From assembly GCA_004323695.1 (NCBI GenBank), contig SCRU01000157.1, positions 1 to 51,439 of the forward strand: 51,439 nt of DNA, read 5' to 3'. Every line of letters begins with the position of its first letter. Position 1 is the first letter of the stretch. The stretch comes from Burkholderiaceae bacterium (lineage in GTDB: Bacteria > Pseudomonadota > Gammaproteobacteria > Burkholderiales > Burkholderiaceae_C). This document shows positions 1 to 7,690 of this stretch, in pieces. Both the position numbers and the translations under genes were made by a program. The notes beneath the pieces were generated by a model, which did no database searches, was not told the DNA's origin, and saw only the letters and a program-made list of their open reading frames with translations.

Positions 1-527
1 CACTTTGATCACTCCTTGATCCCCCCGCTCAAAAGTTAAGCAGGGGACTTTATTCAAAGGGGTCAAATTTCGATGAAAAATCTCAGCTCAAAGGGGTCAG
101 ATTTGCTCGGAAATCAACACTTGCTCAAATGGCGTGAAAAAACGCTCATGAAACGCCCCCTGAGTGAATTGTTGTTCTTCAACAATGCGGCCTGCAAAAG
201 TACGTCGCTTGTTGCTTGTTCGAAAAATACTATCGGAATCACTCAATCCAGTCATGTGACAAAAGGCACACCGCGTCATCCCGTGCCTATTCCCTCCCCC
301 TCGTTTTCCCTTGTTCGGGGCAAATTTGGGGAATACAACCGATTGATTCAAAACACTTTTTTCTTCTTGCAACACCATGCCCAGAAGAAAGTAAAGTTTT
401 GCAAAGTAGCCATGCCGTCCTGTGCGACGTTCAAGAGCCGATGCGTTGCGTCACATCCGGCCGCCAGGCGGATTCCAAAGGCCTGTGCGGGGTGCCCCGC
501 GAGCTACGGTGAGTCAATTGGCAGAAT
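1..527. other. Gene-poor stretch at the window edge
   Basis: I see no convincing gene in these 527 bases. The open frames here lack family-like sequence, and base composition is less GC-rich than the rest of the window, with several A and T runs. It contains an imperfect direct repeat (54-70 and 88-104, annotated separately). It may be the eroded end of a mobile element or ordinary intergenic DNA between a gene left of the window and the toxin-antitoxin pair. Confidence 0.5.
54..104 (+). repeat. Imperfect direct repeat, two 17-base units
   Basis: TCAAAGGGGTCAAATTT at 54-70 and TCAAAGGGGTCAGATTT at 88-104 differ at one base and are offset by 34 bases. From memory, GGGGTCAGA-type motifs occur near REP-associated transposase genes and other mobile DNA in proteobacteria, but no transposase is visible here, so the origin is uncertain. 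Confidence 0.5.
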
Positions 528-961
528 TCAATTTTCCCGCCGCAGGAATGCCGCTGGCCTCAACATTTGAATGCCCTGCCAGGGGTGCAACACCAGCAGA
601 TCGTCATCGCTTGAAACCAGTGTCGCCGCGTCGCAGGCCAGGGCCAGCGCCAGGGACTTGTCGTCCTTCGCGTCCCGGCACGCGCCTGCCGCAGCCTGCT
701 CGCTGGCCGTGTCGATTTCCCACAGACGAGCGTGCCGGGCCACCAGTTCCCCGAAGTCCATCCGCTGCTGCCGGGGGGTGCATAGCGGTCGAACTTGGCG
801 CGCCCCAATACCCGGTGCAATTCCTGGAGCGTGGCCGGGCTCATGCAGAGTTCACAGGAGCCGACCACGGCCATGAATGCCTGCCGTGGTACGGAGGCGG
901 GGCGCAATACCGCACCCATCAGGGTGCTGGTATCGATGACGACCCGTTGCAGGCCGGTCAC
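528..961 (-). pseudogene. PIN-domain toxin (COG1569-like), frameshifted
   Basis: Read from a GTG at 961, the first part gives VVIDTSTLMGA (PIN N-terminal acidic motif, first Asp near residue 10) through KFDRYAPP. The matching C-terminal half (MDFGELVARH..., then CRDAKDDKSLALALA and SSDDDLLVLHPWQGI, the later acidic residues of the fold) is in another frame, ending at 528. The frame change falls at a run of six C on this strand (773-778). Seven C would restore one continuous PIN protein of usual length, about 144 aa. The GTG start overlaps the antitoxin stop (GTGA), so the two are translationally coupled. PIN toxins are usually RNases. Here the product is broken unless the run is a sequencing error or slips in vivo. 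Confidence 0.8.
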
Positions 962-1233
962 CTCGCGGCTTTCACCAGCCGCGCGACATCCGCGTCGGTC
1001 AGTTCACGTGCCGCGGGCGTAAGCGTGGCATCAATCTTGGCAAAGTAGGTTTCGAACGCCCTCACGGCGGTGCCGCGCTGGCGCCGGGCGTCCTGCAAAT
1101 CCTGCATGTCCTGCGGCGACACGATGAAAGCGGCGGTGCGCCCACGCCGGGTGATGGTGACGGGCTCGCGCTGCACGGTATCGAGCAGCCGGCCAAAGCG
1201 GTTCTGCGCTTCCACGGAAGTGACGGTGATCAT
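958..1233 (-). CDS. Type II antitoxin, Phd/YefM family
   Basis: This 91-aa protein starts MITVTSVEAQNRFGRLLD, the typical Phd/YefM N-terminal fold that binds operator DNA. The middle carries ITRRGRTAAFIVSP, and the C-terminal half is the helical part expected to wrap the toxin. The ATG at 1233 is chosen over an upstream in-frame start at 1407 because an AAGGAA ribosome site precedes it and the family starts here. It is followed, with a 4-base overlap, by the PIN toxin gene, giving the usual antitoxin-first order. Phd-type antitoxins normally repress their own operon. With the toxin frameshifted, the antitoxin may be maintained alone or for protection against related toxins. The pairing of a Phd antitoxin with a PIN toxin is well known. 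Confidence 0.85.
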   Translation of the reverse strand: MITVTSVEAQNRFGRLLDTVQREPVTITRRGRTAAFIVSPQDMQDLQDARRQRGTAVRAFETYFAKIDATLTPAARELTDADVARLVKAAR

Positions 1234-1396
1234 GGTGGTTTCCTTGAACTGACCGGCCTGTGCATCATAGCCATCACGCCGATTTTTTGATGAAGATATG
1301 CGGGAGCGTGACCTTCGACGCGTGTATTCTTCCGCCATACCCACGGCACGAAGCCGGCCCCATGAAAACGGAGACTGCAAGCATGGAGAAAGCCCG

Positions 1397-1828
1397 ATGA
1401 TCTCCATCCGGGAAATCGATCACATCGTGCTGCGCGTCGTCGATCTGCAGGCCATGCTCCATTTCTACGGCACGGTGCTGGGCTGCCCCGTCGAGCGGCG
1501 GCAGGACGACATCGGGCTGGTACAACTGCGCGCGGGGCGATCGCTGCTGGACCTGGTGCCGGTCGACGGGCCGCTGGGCCGCGCGGGCGGCGCGGCGCCA
1601 GGGGCCCTGGGCAGGAACCTCGACCACTTCTGTTTCCGTGTCGAGCCGTTCGACCCGGATGCCATCCGCCGGCATCTGAGCGCCGCGGGCATCACCGCCG
1701 GAGCCGTCGAGCAACGCTACGGCGCCGAAGGCCTGGGGCCGTCCATCTACATCACCGACCCGGAAGGCAACACGGTCGAGCTCAAAGGCCCGCCCCGGCC
1801 CGCCGGCGCGAATCCGCCCCCCGTCTGA
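1397..1828 (+). CDS. VOC-family (glyoxalase/bleomycin-resistance fold) protein
   Basis: A 143-aa single-domain protein. It begins ISIREIDHIVLRVVDL, with the metal-binding His of the first VOC beta-alpha-beta unit, continues with MLHFYGTVLG, and ends with ITDPEGNTVELKGP, carrying the metal-ligand Glu of the second unit. The pattern fits a vicinal oxygen chelate enzyme (lyase, dioxygenase or drug-binding type), but the substrate cannot be read from sequence. The ATG at 1397 has GGAGA 8 bases upstream and matches the family start; an in-frame ATG at 1298 would add a low-complexity Arg-rich tail and is rejected. It is followed after 10 bases by the DOPA-dioxygenase-like gene, so the two are probably co-transcribed. 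Confidence 0.85.
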   Translation: MISIREIDHIVLRVVDLQAMLHFYGTVLGCPVERRQDDIGLVQLRAGRSLLDLVPVDGPLGRAGGAAPGALGRNLDHFCFRVEPFDPDAIRRHLSAAGITAGAVEQRYGAEGLGPSIYITDPEGNTVELKGPPRPAGANPPPV

Positions 1829-1838
1829 GAGACCACCG

Positions 1839-2201
1839 ATGCCGCACGCCGACGTTCCTCGCCCCCGCAACATTTACGCGCATTACCACGCGCACGTCTA
1901 TTTCGGGCCGGACACGGTGGCGCAGGCGCGCGCGCTGTGCGAGCAGGCGGGCGCGCTGTTCGGTCTGCGCGTGGGCCAGGTGCATGAAAAGCTCGTGGGG
2001 CCGCACCCGCACTGGAGCTGCCAGATCGCGTTCGACAGCGCGCAGTTCGAGACCTTCATCCCCTGGCTCGAGCAGCACCGCGACGGCCTGGACGTGCTGG
2101 TGCACGGACTGACCGGCGACGACCTTGCGGACCACACGCTGCATGCCGCGTGGCTGGGCCAGCCGTCGAAGCTGAACCTGGCGATGTTCGGGGGCGCTTG
2201 A
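1839..2201 (+). CDS. DOPA 4,5-dioxygenase family protein
   Basis: This 120-aa protein has the His-rich N-terminus AHYHAHVYFGP and the later segments HEKLVGPHPHWSCQIAF and LVHGLTGDDLADHT. These are characteristic of the small DOPA 4,5-dioxygenase-like family (bacterial relatives of the fungal and plant extradiol ring-cleavage enzymes). The histidines are candidate iron ligands. Length matches the bacterial family. It starts 10 bases after the VOC gene stop. Bacterial members are mostly uncharacterised, so the family call is secure but the true substrate is not. A hairpin-forming repeat lies directly after the stop. Confidence 0.85.
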   Translation: MPHADVPRPRNIYAHYHAHVYFGPDTVAQARALCEQAGALFGLRVGQVHEKLVGPHPHWSCQIAFDSAQFETFIPWLEQHRDGLDVLVHGLTGDDLADHTLHAAWLGQPSKLNLAMFGGA

Positions 2202-2204
2202 AAA

Positions 2205-2256
2205 TATGGAATTGATAGCGAACTATCGATATTCCATAAGGGCTGGTGGCCTAAAA
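2205..2256 (+). repeat. ATAGC-N20-GGGC repeat, copy 1, with hairpin
   Basis: It has the family core GATAGC (2214-2219), 20 bases, then GGGC (2240-2243) and TGGTGGCC. The first part also folds: TATGGAAT pairs with ATTCCATA, and GATAG pairs with CTATC around a CGAA loop (2205-2238). This is an AT-rich hairpin directly downstream of a stop codon in a GC-rich genome, and it could help end transcription, though there is no T run. Confidence 0.6.
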
Positions 2257-2358
2257 ATCTTGAAATCCCGGCGGTGTCGCGTGCCCCGTGGCGCAACGCC
2301 CGCGCAGAGCGCGGGATTTCGGCCTACCATGGGCTCAACCCAGCGCCTGGAGCCGCCC

Positions 2359-2772
2359 ATGAACACCGACCTTTCGAACTCGGAGAACACACCGGGGGTG
2401 GCGAGCATCCGCAGTGCCTACCCGTTCGCCGAAACGCTGGAGCGCCTGCGCGCCACGTTCGCGGCGCACGGCCTGCAGGTGTTTGCGACCGTGGATCACC
2501 AGGCCGGGGCCGCCGCCGTGGGCCTGGCCATGCCGCCCACCGTGCTGCTGATCTTCGGCAATGCCCGGGCCGGCACGCCGCTGATGCTGGCGCGCCCGCT
2601 GGCCGCGCTGGATCTGCCGCTGAAGGCGCTGGTGTCCGAGCCCGCGCCCGGCACCGTGATGGTCAGCTTCAATACGCCGCAATACCTGGTGGAACGCCAC
2701 GCGCTGCCGCATGAGCTGGTAGCAAACCTGGCACCGGCGGGCCGGCTGATCACGCAGGCGCTGGGCCGCTGA
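2359..2772 (+). CDS. DUF302 domain protein
   Basis: A 137-aa protein matching DUF302: a two-strand/helix start (PFAETLERLRATFAAHGLQV), then ATVDHQAGAAAVGL, LIFGNARAGTPLMLARPLAA and the closing NTPQYLVERHAL segment. DUF302 proteins are small, often periplasmic or cytosolic, and functionally undefined; the fold is thought to bind ligands. No signal peptide is visible. I place the start at 2359, where MNTDLS precedes the domain and GGAG lies 6 bases upstream. Upstream in-frame ATGs (2206, 2329) would read through the hairpin repeat and are less likely. It is convergent with nitronate monooxygenase, 6 bases away. Confidence 0.75.
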   Translation: MNTDLSNSENTPGVASIRSAYPFAETLERLRATFAAHGLQVFATVDHQAGAAAVGLAMPPTVLLIFGNARAGTPLMLARPLAALDLPLKALVSEPAPGTVMVSFNTPQYLVERHALPHELVANLAPAGRLITQALGR

Positions 2773-2778
2773 TCCGGT

Positions 2779-3732
2779 TCAGAGCGCGAGGCGCGCGCGC
2801 GCCTCGCCGTACTCGCGCTTGAGCTGGGCGATGAAGCCGGCCGCGCCTTGCACCTTGCTGACCGCGCCGATGCCCTGGCCGCTGCCCCAGATGTCCTTCC
2901 AGGCCTTGGTCTTGTCGCCGCCGAAGTTCATCTTGCTCGGGTCGCTCTCGGGCAGCTTGTCGGGGTCGAGCCCGGCCGCGCGGATGCTCGGCGCCAGGTA
3001 GTTGCCGTGCACGCCGGTGAACAGGTTGCTGTAGACGATGTCGTCCGAGGTCCCGGCGACGATGGCCTGCTTGTAGCCATCGACCGCACGCGCCTCTTCG
3101 GTCGCGATGAAGGCGCTGCCGATGTAGGCGAAGTCCGCGCCCATGGCCTGGGCGGCCAGCACCGCGGCGCCGGTGGAGATGGAGCCGCTGAGCGCCACCG
3201 GCCCGTCGAACCACGAACGGATCTCCTGGATCAGCGCAAACGGGCTCTTCACGCCCGCATGCCCGCCGGCCCCCGCGGCCACGGCAATCAGGCCGTCGGC
3301 GCCCTTCTCGATCGCCTTCCTCGCGAACCTGTTGTTGATGATGTCGTGCAGCACCACGCCGCCGTAGCTGTGGGCCGCCGCATTGATGTCCTCGCGCGCG
3401 CCCAGACTGGTGATGTAGATCGGCACCTTGTACTTGACGCACATTTCCATGTCGTGTTCGAGCCGGTCGTTGCTCTTGTGCACGATCTGGTTGATCGCGA
3501 ACGGCGCAGCGGGCTGGTCGGGATGGGCCTTGTCCCACGCCGCCAGCGCCTCGGTGATCTCGGCCAGCCACTCGTCCAGTTGCGACGCGGGGCGCGCGTT
3601 CAGCGCGGGCATGGCCCCCACCACGCCGTTGATGCACTGGGCAATCACGAGCTTGGGGTTGCTGATGATGAACAGCGGCGAGCCGATCACGGGGAACGGC
3701 AGGCGGTTCAGGGGCGGGGGCAACTGGGACAT
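2779..3732 (-). CDS. Nitronate monooxygenase (2-nitropropane dioxygenase family)
   Basis: An FMN-dependent TIM-barrel enzyme of 317 aa that oxidises alkyl nitronates, with oxygen as co-substrate. Visible family signatures are PVIGSPLFIISNPKLV at the N-terminus, LIAVAAGAGGHAGVKSPFAL (with the catalytic-position His in GGHAG), and the phosphate-binding ALSGSISTGAAVLAAQAMGADFAYIGSAF block. The length is normal. GGAGATTCC precedes the ATG. It lies downstream of acyl-CoA dehydrogenase on the same strand but is separated from it by a probable terminator, so it is likely its own unit. The physiological substrate (nitronate toxin detoxification, or another enone-like compound) is not known. Confidence 0.88.
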   Translation of the reverse strand: MSQLPPPLNRLPFPVIGSPLFIISNPKLVIAQCINGVVGAMPALNARPASQLDEWLAEITEALAAWDKAHPDQPAAPFAINQIVHKSNDRLEHDMEMCVKYKVPIYITSLGAREDINAAAHSYGGVVLHDIINNRFARKAIEKGADGLIAVAAGAGGHAGVKSPFALIQEIRSWFDGPVALSGSISTGAAVLAAQAMGADFAYIGSAFIATEEARAVDGYKQAIVAGTSDDIVYSNLFTGVHGNYLAPSIRAAGLDPDKLPESDPSKMNFGGDKTKAWKDIWGSGQGIGAVSKVQGAAGFIAQLKREYGEARARLAL

Positions 3733-3770
3733 GGAATCTCCGTTCAGGCAATCTCTCGGGTTTATAAATG

Positions 3771-3822
3771 AAAAGCGGCTGCAGCCCTTGTCAATCGGGC
3801 GACAGCCGCTCTGTTTGTTATA
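3771..3822 (-). terminator. Rho-independent terminator after the acyl-CoA dehydrogenase gene
   Basis: On the minus strand an 8-bp perfect stem (AGCGGCTG with CAGCCGCT, 3774-3781 and 3803-3810) with an inner GCCC/GGGC extension is followed by TTTTC. It sits between the acyl-CoA dehydrogenase stop and the next gene. The sequence also fits the ATAGC-N20-GGGC repeat spacing (GGGC at 3784-3787, AGC at 3808-3810), so the terminator may have come from a copy of that repeat. Confidence 0.65.
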
Positions 3823-3827
3823 GCTGA

Positions 3828-5618
3828 CTAAAACGCTTCCGCAGCCAGTGCCATCACGCTGTCGGCACCCTGCACGATGCTGTCGCGCTGCCCCGGTGCG
3901 CGGGTCAGAAGGTGGTCCGCGTAGAAACGCGCGGTCGCGATCTTGGCTTGCATGAAGGCCGTGTCGGTGCCCTGCGCCAGTTCGTCCTCGGCCGCCATGA
4001 GAGCGCGTGCCATCTGCCAGCCCGCCATCAGGTTGCCCGCCAGCATCAGATAGGGCACGCTGCCGGCATACACGGCATTGGGCGAGGCCTTCGCGCCGCC
4101 GGCCACGAAACCCACCACATCGAGAAAGGCTTCGCGCGCGGCCTGCAGCCGGGCGGCCACGGCACGCCCGTCAGCGCTGGAACGTTTCTTCAGTTCGGCC
4201 TCGGTCTTCTCGATCTGCGCGGCAATCGCCTTGGCAGTCTGGCCGCCGTCGCGCGCGGTCTTGCGGCCCACCAGGTCGTTCGCCTGGATGGCGGTCGTGC
4301 CTTCGTAAATCGTCAAAATTTTGGCATCGCGGTAGTACTGCGCCGCGCCGGTCTCCTCGATGAAGCCCATGCCGCCATGCACCTGCACGCCCAGCGAGGT
4401 GACCTCCAGGCTCATCTCGGTGCTGTAGCCCTTGATGAGCGGCACCATGAACTCGTAGAACGCCTGGTTCTGCTGGCGCACCGCGGCATCGGAGTGGTGG
4501 TGCGACGCGTCATACGCCGCAGCCGCCACTGAAGCCATGGCACGGCAGCCCTCGGTGAGCGCGCGCATGGTCATGAGCATGCGCCGCACATCGGGGTGAT
4601 GGATGATGGTGGCGCTGGCGTGGGCCGAGCCGTCGACCGGGCGCGACTGCACACGCTCTTTGGCAAACGCGGCGGCCTTCTGGTAGGCACGCTCGGCAAC
4701 CGCAATGCCCTGCACGCCCACCGCGTAGCGCGCCGCGTTCATCATGATGAACATGTATTCGAGACCGCGGTTTTCCTGGCCCACCAGATAACCCACGGCA
4801 CCACCTTTGTCGCCGTACTGCAGCACCGCGGTCGGGCTGGCCTTGATGCCCAGCTTGTGCTCGATGCTGACGCAGTGCACGTCGTTGCGCGCGCCGAGTG
4901 ACCCGTCTGCGTTGACCATGAACTTCGGCACGACAAACAGGCTGATGCCCTTCACGCCCTCCGGCGCGCCGGTGACGCGGGCCAGCACCAGATGCACGAT
5001 GTTCTCGGCCATATCGTGCTCGCCGTAGGTGATGAAGATCTTGGTGCCGAACACCTTGTAGGTGCCATCGGGCTGCGGCTCGGCGCGGCTGCGCACCGCA
5101 GCCAGATCGGAGCCGGCCTGCGGCTCGGTCAGGTTCATGGTGCCGGTCCACTGGCCGCTCACCATCTTCTCCAGATAGGTGGCCCGCAGCGCGTCGGAGC
5201 CCGCCGTGAGCAACGCCTCGATCGCGCCGTCGGTCAAGAGCGGGCACAGCGCGAAGCTCATGTTGGCGCTGTTGAGGATTTCGCCGCAGGGCGCGCCAAT
5301 CGTCTTGGGCAGGCCCTGCCCTCCAAAATCGGTCGGGTGCTGCAGGCCCTGCCAGCCGCCTTCGGTGTACTGCTTGAAGGCCTGCTTGAAACCCGGCGTG
5401 GTGGTGACGGCGCCATCGCGCCATGAGGAAGGGTTCTTGTCGCCCTCCCAATTGAGCGGAGCCAGCACGCCTTCGTTGAATTTGGCGCATTCCTCCAGCA
5501 CGGCGCGGGCGGTCTCCAGACCGGCTTCCTCGAAACCGGGCAGCTGCGCGACCTGGTCGATGCGCGCCAGGTGCTGGATGTCAAACAGCATGTCCTTGAC
5601 GGGGGCAATGTAGCTCAT
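3828..5618 (-). CDS. Acyl-CoA dehydrogenase, long DmdC-like type
   Basis: A flavoenzyme of 596 aa catalysing alpha,beta-dehydrogenation of an acyl-CoA and passing electrons to electron-transfer flavoprotein. It shows the FAD/substrate signature MNLTEPQAGSDL, the C-terminal motif VHGGMGFIEETGAAQYYRDA and ILTIYEGTTAIQANDL, whose Glu is the usual catalytic base. An extra C-terminal domain of about 120 residues makes it the long form, related to 3-methylmercaptopropionyl-CoA dehydrogenase; length alone does not prove that substrate. AGGAG precedes the ATG. It lies 23 bases after etfA, in the order etfB-etfA-dehydrogenase, so the electron acceptor is encoded in the same operon. Confidence 0.92.
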   Translation of the reverse strand: MSYIAPVKDMLFDIQHLARIDQVAQLPGFEEAGLETARAVLEECAKFNEGVLAPLNWEGDKNPSSWRDGAVTTTPGFKQAFKQYTEGGWQGLQHPTDFGGQGLPKTIGAPCGEILNSANMSFALCPLLTDGAIEALLTAGSDALRATYLEKMVSGQWTGTMNLTEPQAGSDLAAVRSRAEPQPDGTYKVFGTKIFITYGEHDMAENIVHLVLARVTGAPEGVKGISLFVVPKFMVNADGSLGARNDVHCVSIEHKLGIKASPTAVLQYGDKGGAVGYLVGQENRGLEYMFIMMNAARYAVGVQGIAVAERAYQKAAAFAKERVQSRPVDGSAHASATIIHHPDVRRMLMTMRALTEGCRAMASVAAAAYDASHHHSDAAVRQQNQAFYEFMVPLIKGYSTEMSLEVTSLGVQVHGGMGFIEETGAAQYYRDAKILTIYEGTTAIQANDLVGRKTARDGGQTAKAIAAQIEKTEAELKKRSSADGRAVAARLQAAREAFLDVVGFVAGGAKASPNAVYAGSVPYLMLAGNLMAGWQMARALMAAEDELAQGTDTAFMQAKIATARFYADHLLTRAPGQRDSIVQGADSVMALAAEAF

Positions 5619-5641
5619 GTCGTGTCTCCTGGTCGAGCGGC

Positions 5642-6574
5642 TTACAACGCCTTCACCAACTCCGGCACGGCCACAAACAGATCCGCCACCAGTCCATAGT
5701 CGGCGACCGAGAAGATCGGCGCCTCCTCATCCTTGTTGATCGCCACGATCACCTTGGAGTCCTTCATGCCTGCCAGATGCTGGATCGCCCCGGAGATGCC
5801 GCAGGCCACGTACAGCTGCGGCGCCACGATCTTGCCGGTCTGCCCGACCTGCCAGTCATTCGGTGCATAGCCTGCATCCACCGCCGCGCGGCTGGCCCCC
5901 ATGGCCGCGCCCAGCTTGTCCGCCAGCGGCGTGATGACTTCGGTGAACTTCTCGGCACTGCCCAGGGCCCGGCCCCCGCTGACGATGATCTTGGCCGCGG
6001 TCAGCTCGGGGCGGTCATTTTTTGCAATCTCGCTACCCATGAAGGTCGATTTGCCGCTGTCGGCCACGGCGTTGACGGTTTCGATGGCGGCGCTGCCGCC
6101 GCTGCTGGGTGCCGGATCAAAGCCCGTGGTACGCACCGTGATGACCTTGGTGGCATCGATGCTCTGCACGATGGCAATCGCGTTGCCGGCGTAAATCGGG
6201 CGCTCGAAGGTGTCGGGGCTGTCCACCTTGCTGATGTCGCTGATCTGCGCCACGTCGAGTTTGGCGGCGACTCTGGGGGCGATATTCTTGCCCGAAGCGG
6301 TCGCTGGGAACAGGATATGGCTGTAATTGGCAGCAATGGCCAGCACCTGGGCAGCGATGTTCTCCGCCAGGCCGTGCGCAAAGTGCGCGCCTTCGGCGTG
6401 CAGCACCTTGCCCACACCGCTGATCTGGCTGGCCGCCTTGGCGGCGTCGCCCGCGTTGTGTCCCGCCACCAGCACGTGCACTTCACCGCCGCACTGAGCG
6501 GCGGCGGTCACGGTATTCAGGGTGGCGCCCTTGAGGTGGGCGTTGTCGTGTTCGGCAATTACGAGTGCGGTCAT
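5642..6574 (-). CDS. etfA: Electron transfer flavoprotein alpha subunit
   Basis: This 310-aa protein is the FAD-carrying subunit of ETF, which takes electrons from acyl-CoA dehydrogenases and passes them to ETF-quinone oxidoreductase. The C-terminal FAD domain is clear: [15 protein letters not shown], then [21 protein letters not shown] and the closing [20 protein letters not shown]. The N-terminal domain starts [17 protein letters not shown]. Length is normal and GGAG lies before the ATG. It sits between etfB and the dehydrogenase. A pair of short inverted repeats occupies the 92-bp gap to etfB. Confidence 0.97.
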   Translation of the reverse strand: MTALVIAEHDNAHLKGATLNTVTAAAQCGGEVHVLVAGHNAGDAAKAASQISGVGKVLHAEGAHFAHGLAENIAAQVLAIAANYSHILFPATASGKNIAPRVAAKLDVAQISDISKVDSPDTFERPIYAGNAIAIVQSIDATKVITVRTTGFDPAPSSGGSAAIETVNAVADSGKSTFMGSEIAKNDRPELTAAKIIVSGGRALGSAEKFTEVITPLADKLGAAMGASRAAVDAGYAPNDWQVGQTGKIVAPQLYVACGISGAIQHLAGMKDSKVIVAINKDEEAPIFSVADYGLVADLFVAVPELVKAL

Positions 6575-6587
6575 GTTGTTTCTCCGT

Positions 6588-6660
6588 CATTCCCGCGCAG
6601 GCGGGAATCCAGGGGTTGGGGGTTTGGGGCAAGGTGGATCCCCGCCTTCGCGGGGAGGAC
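6588..6660. repeat. Composite intergenic inverted repeats between etfB and etfA
   Basis: Two short hairpins, CATTCCCGCGCAGGCGGGAATC (shown here as the stem CCCGC/GCGGG, 6592-6608) and CCCCGCCTTCGCGGGG (6641-6656), are arranged in opposite orientation about 35 bases apart. This is the common proteobacterial dispersed repeat of the 'ATTCCCGC...GCGGGAAT' type. A related single hairpin is at 17398-17425. Lying inside an operon, it may affect mRNA stability and the etfB:etfA ratio. Confidence 0.7.
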
Positions 6661-6666
6661 AGCCGG

Positions 6667-7416
6667 CTAAATCACCTTTGCTTCGTTCTTGAGTTTGTCC
6701 ACCAGCGTGGCGACGTCGGGCACCTTGATGCCGGCGCTGCGCTTGGGCGGTTCCGAGACTTTCAGGGTCTTCAGGCGCGGGGCCACGTCCACCCCCAGGT
6801 CTTCGGGCTTGAAGGTGTCGAGCTGCTTTTTCTTGGCCTTCATGATGTTGGGCAGGGTGACGTAGCGCGGCTCGTTCAGGCGCAAGTCGGTGGTGACGAT
6901 GGCGGGCAGGCTGATGGACAGCGTCTCCAGGCCGCCGTCGACTTCGCGCGTAACCTGGGCCTTGCCATCAACCACCTCGACCTTGCTGGCAAAGGTGGCC
7001 TGCGGCAGGTCGGCGAGCGCGGCAAGCATCTGGCCGGTCTGGTTGCAGTCATCGTCGATGGCTTGTTTGCCCAGAATGATCAGGCCGGGCTGTTCCTTGT
7101 CCACCAGTGCCTTGAGCAGCTTGGCCACGGCCAGCGGCTGCAGTTCGGCATCGGTCTGCACCAGGATCGCACGGTCCGCGCCGATCGCCATGGCGGTACG
7201 CAGGGTTTCCTGGCACTGCTGCACGCCGCACGAGACGGCAATGACTTCGGTGGCGACGCCCTTCTCCTTGAGGCGCACGGCCTCTTCGACGGCGATCTCG
7301 TCAAAGGGGTTCATGCTCATCTTGACGTTGGCGATGTCCACGCCGCTGTTGTCCGACTTCACGCGCACCTTGACGTTGTAGTCGACCACGCGCTTGACTG
7401 CTACCAGGACCTTCAT
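6667..7416 (-). CDS. etfB: Electron transfer flavoprotein beta subunit
   Basis: A 249-aa AMP-binding subunit of ETF. Diagnostic parts are [19 protein letters not shown] at the start, [20 protein letters not shown], the [20 protein letters not shown] segment and the ETF-beta signature around [20 protein letters not shown] with [19 protein letters not shown] use the ATG at 7416 with GGAG upstream; the longer frame to 7521 adds an unrelated Pro/Ser-rich stretch. It is the first gene of the etfB-etfA-dehydrogenase unit and is divergent from the liv transporter operon. Confidence 0.97.
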   Translation of the reverse strand: MKVLVAVKRVVDYNVKVRVKSDNSGVDIANVKMSMNPFDEIAVEEAVRLKEKGVATEVIAVSCGVQQCQETLRTAMAIGADRAILVQTDAELQPLAVAKLLKALVDKEQPGLIILGKQAIDDDCNQTGQMLAALADLPQATFASKVEVVDGKAQVTREVDGGLETLSISLPAIVTTDLRLNEPRYVTLPNIMKAKKKQLDTFKPEDLGVDVAPRLKTLKVSEPPKRSAGIKVPDVATLVDKLKNEAKVI

Positions 7417-7535
7417 GACTGGGGCTCCGTTGAGTTGTTGAATAGACGTTGAGCTTGATCCGGTCGATTCTATGCGGCGATGCACCTGCGCCCCGAACGG
7501 CGGAGGAGCACTCATCCCCACGTCACCATAGAAAT

Positions 7536-7559
7536 AGAACGATCGTGCTTTTTATTATA
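7536..7559 (-). promoter_or_regulatory. Likely etfB promoter with overlapping palindromic operator
   Basis: The minus strand reads TATAAT (7559-7554), a perfect -10 box, immediately followed by the near-palindrome AGCACGATCGTTCT (7549-7536), with an 8-bp perfect centre ACGATCGT. The palindrome covers the expected transcription start, as for a repressor site. TetR-family regulators of fatty-acid catabolism use sites of this general shape; which regulator binds is not known from this window. No good -35 box is visible. Confidence 0.45.
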
Positions 7560-7620
7560 AGGCCCGCTGCGGCAGCGCCCGGGAACCATTACCCGACCAG
7601 CCGGTTGGCTAATTCGGGTA

Positions 7621-7657
7621 AGCCATGACATGGGCCGGGGCATGGCTGACTTATAGT
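7621..7657 (+). promoter_or_regulatory. Putative livK promoter region with inverted repeat
   Basis: TATAGT at 7652-7657 is a good -10 candidate 34 bases upstream of the substrate-binding protein gene. AGCCATG (7621-7627) and CATGGCT (7641-7647) form an inverted repeat across the expected -35 zone and could be a regulator site. No convincing -35 box is seen. Confidence 0.35.
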
Positions 7658-7690
7658 GCCAACCAGCAAATTCCGGGATTGGAAAAATTC

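Noticed and set aside
73-570. Open frame of 165 codons at the window start
   Set aside because: No family-like sequence, biased residues and overlap with the PIN toxin in another frame; read as chance.
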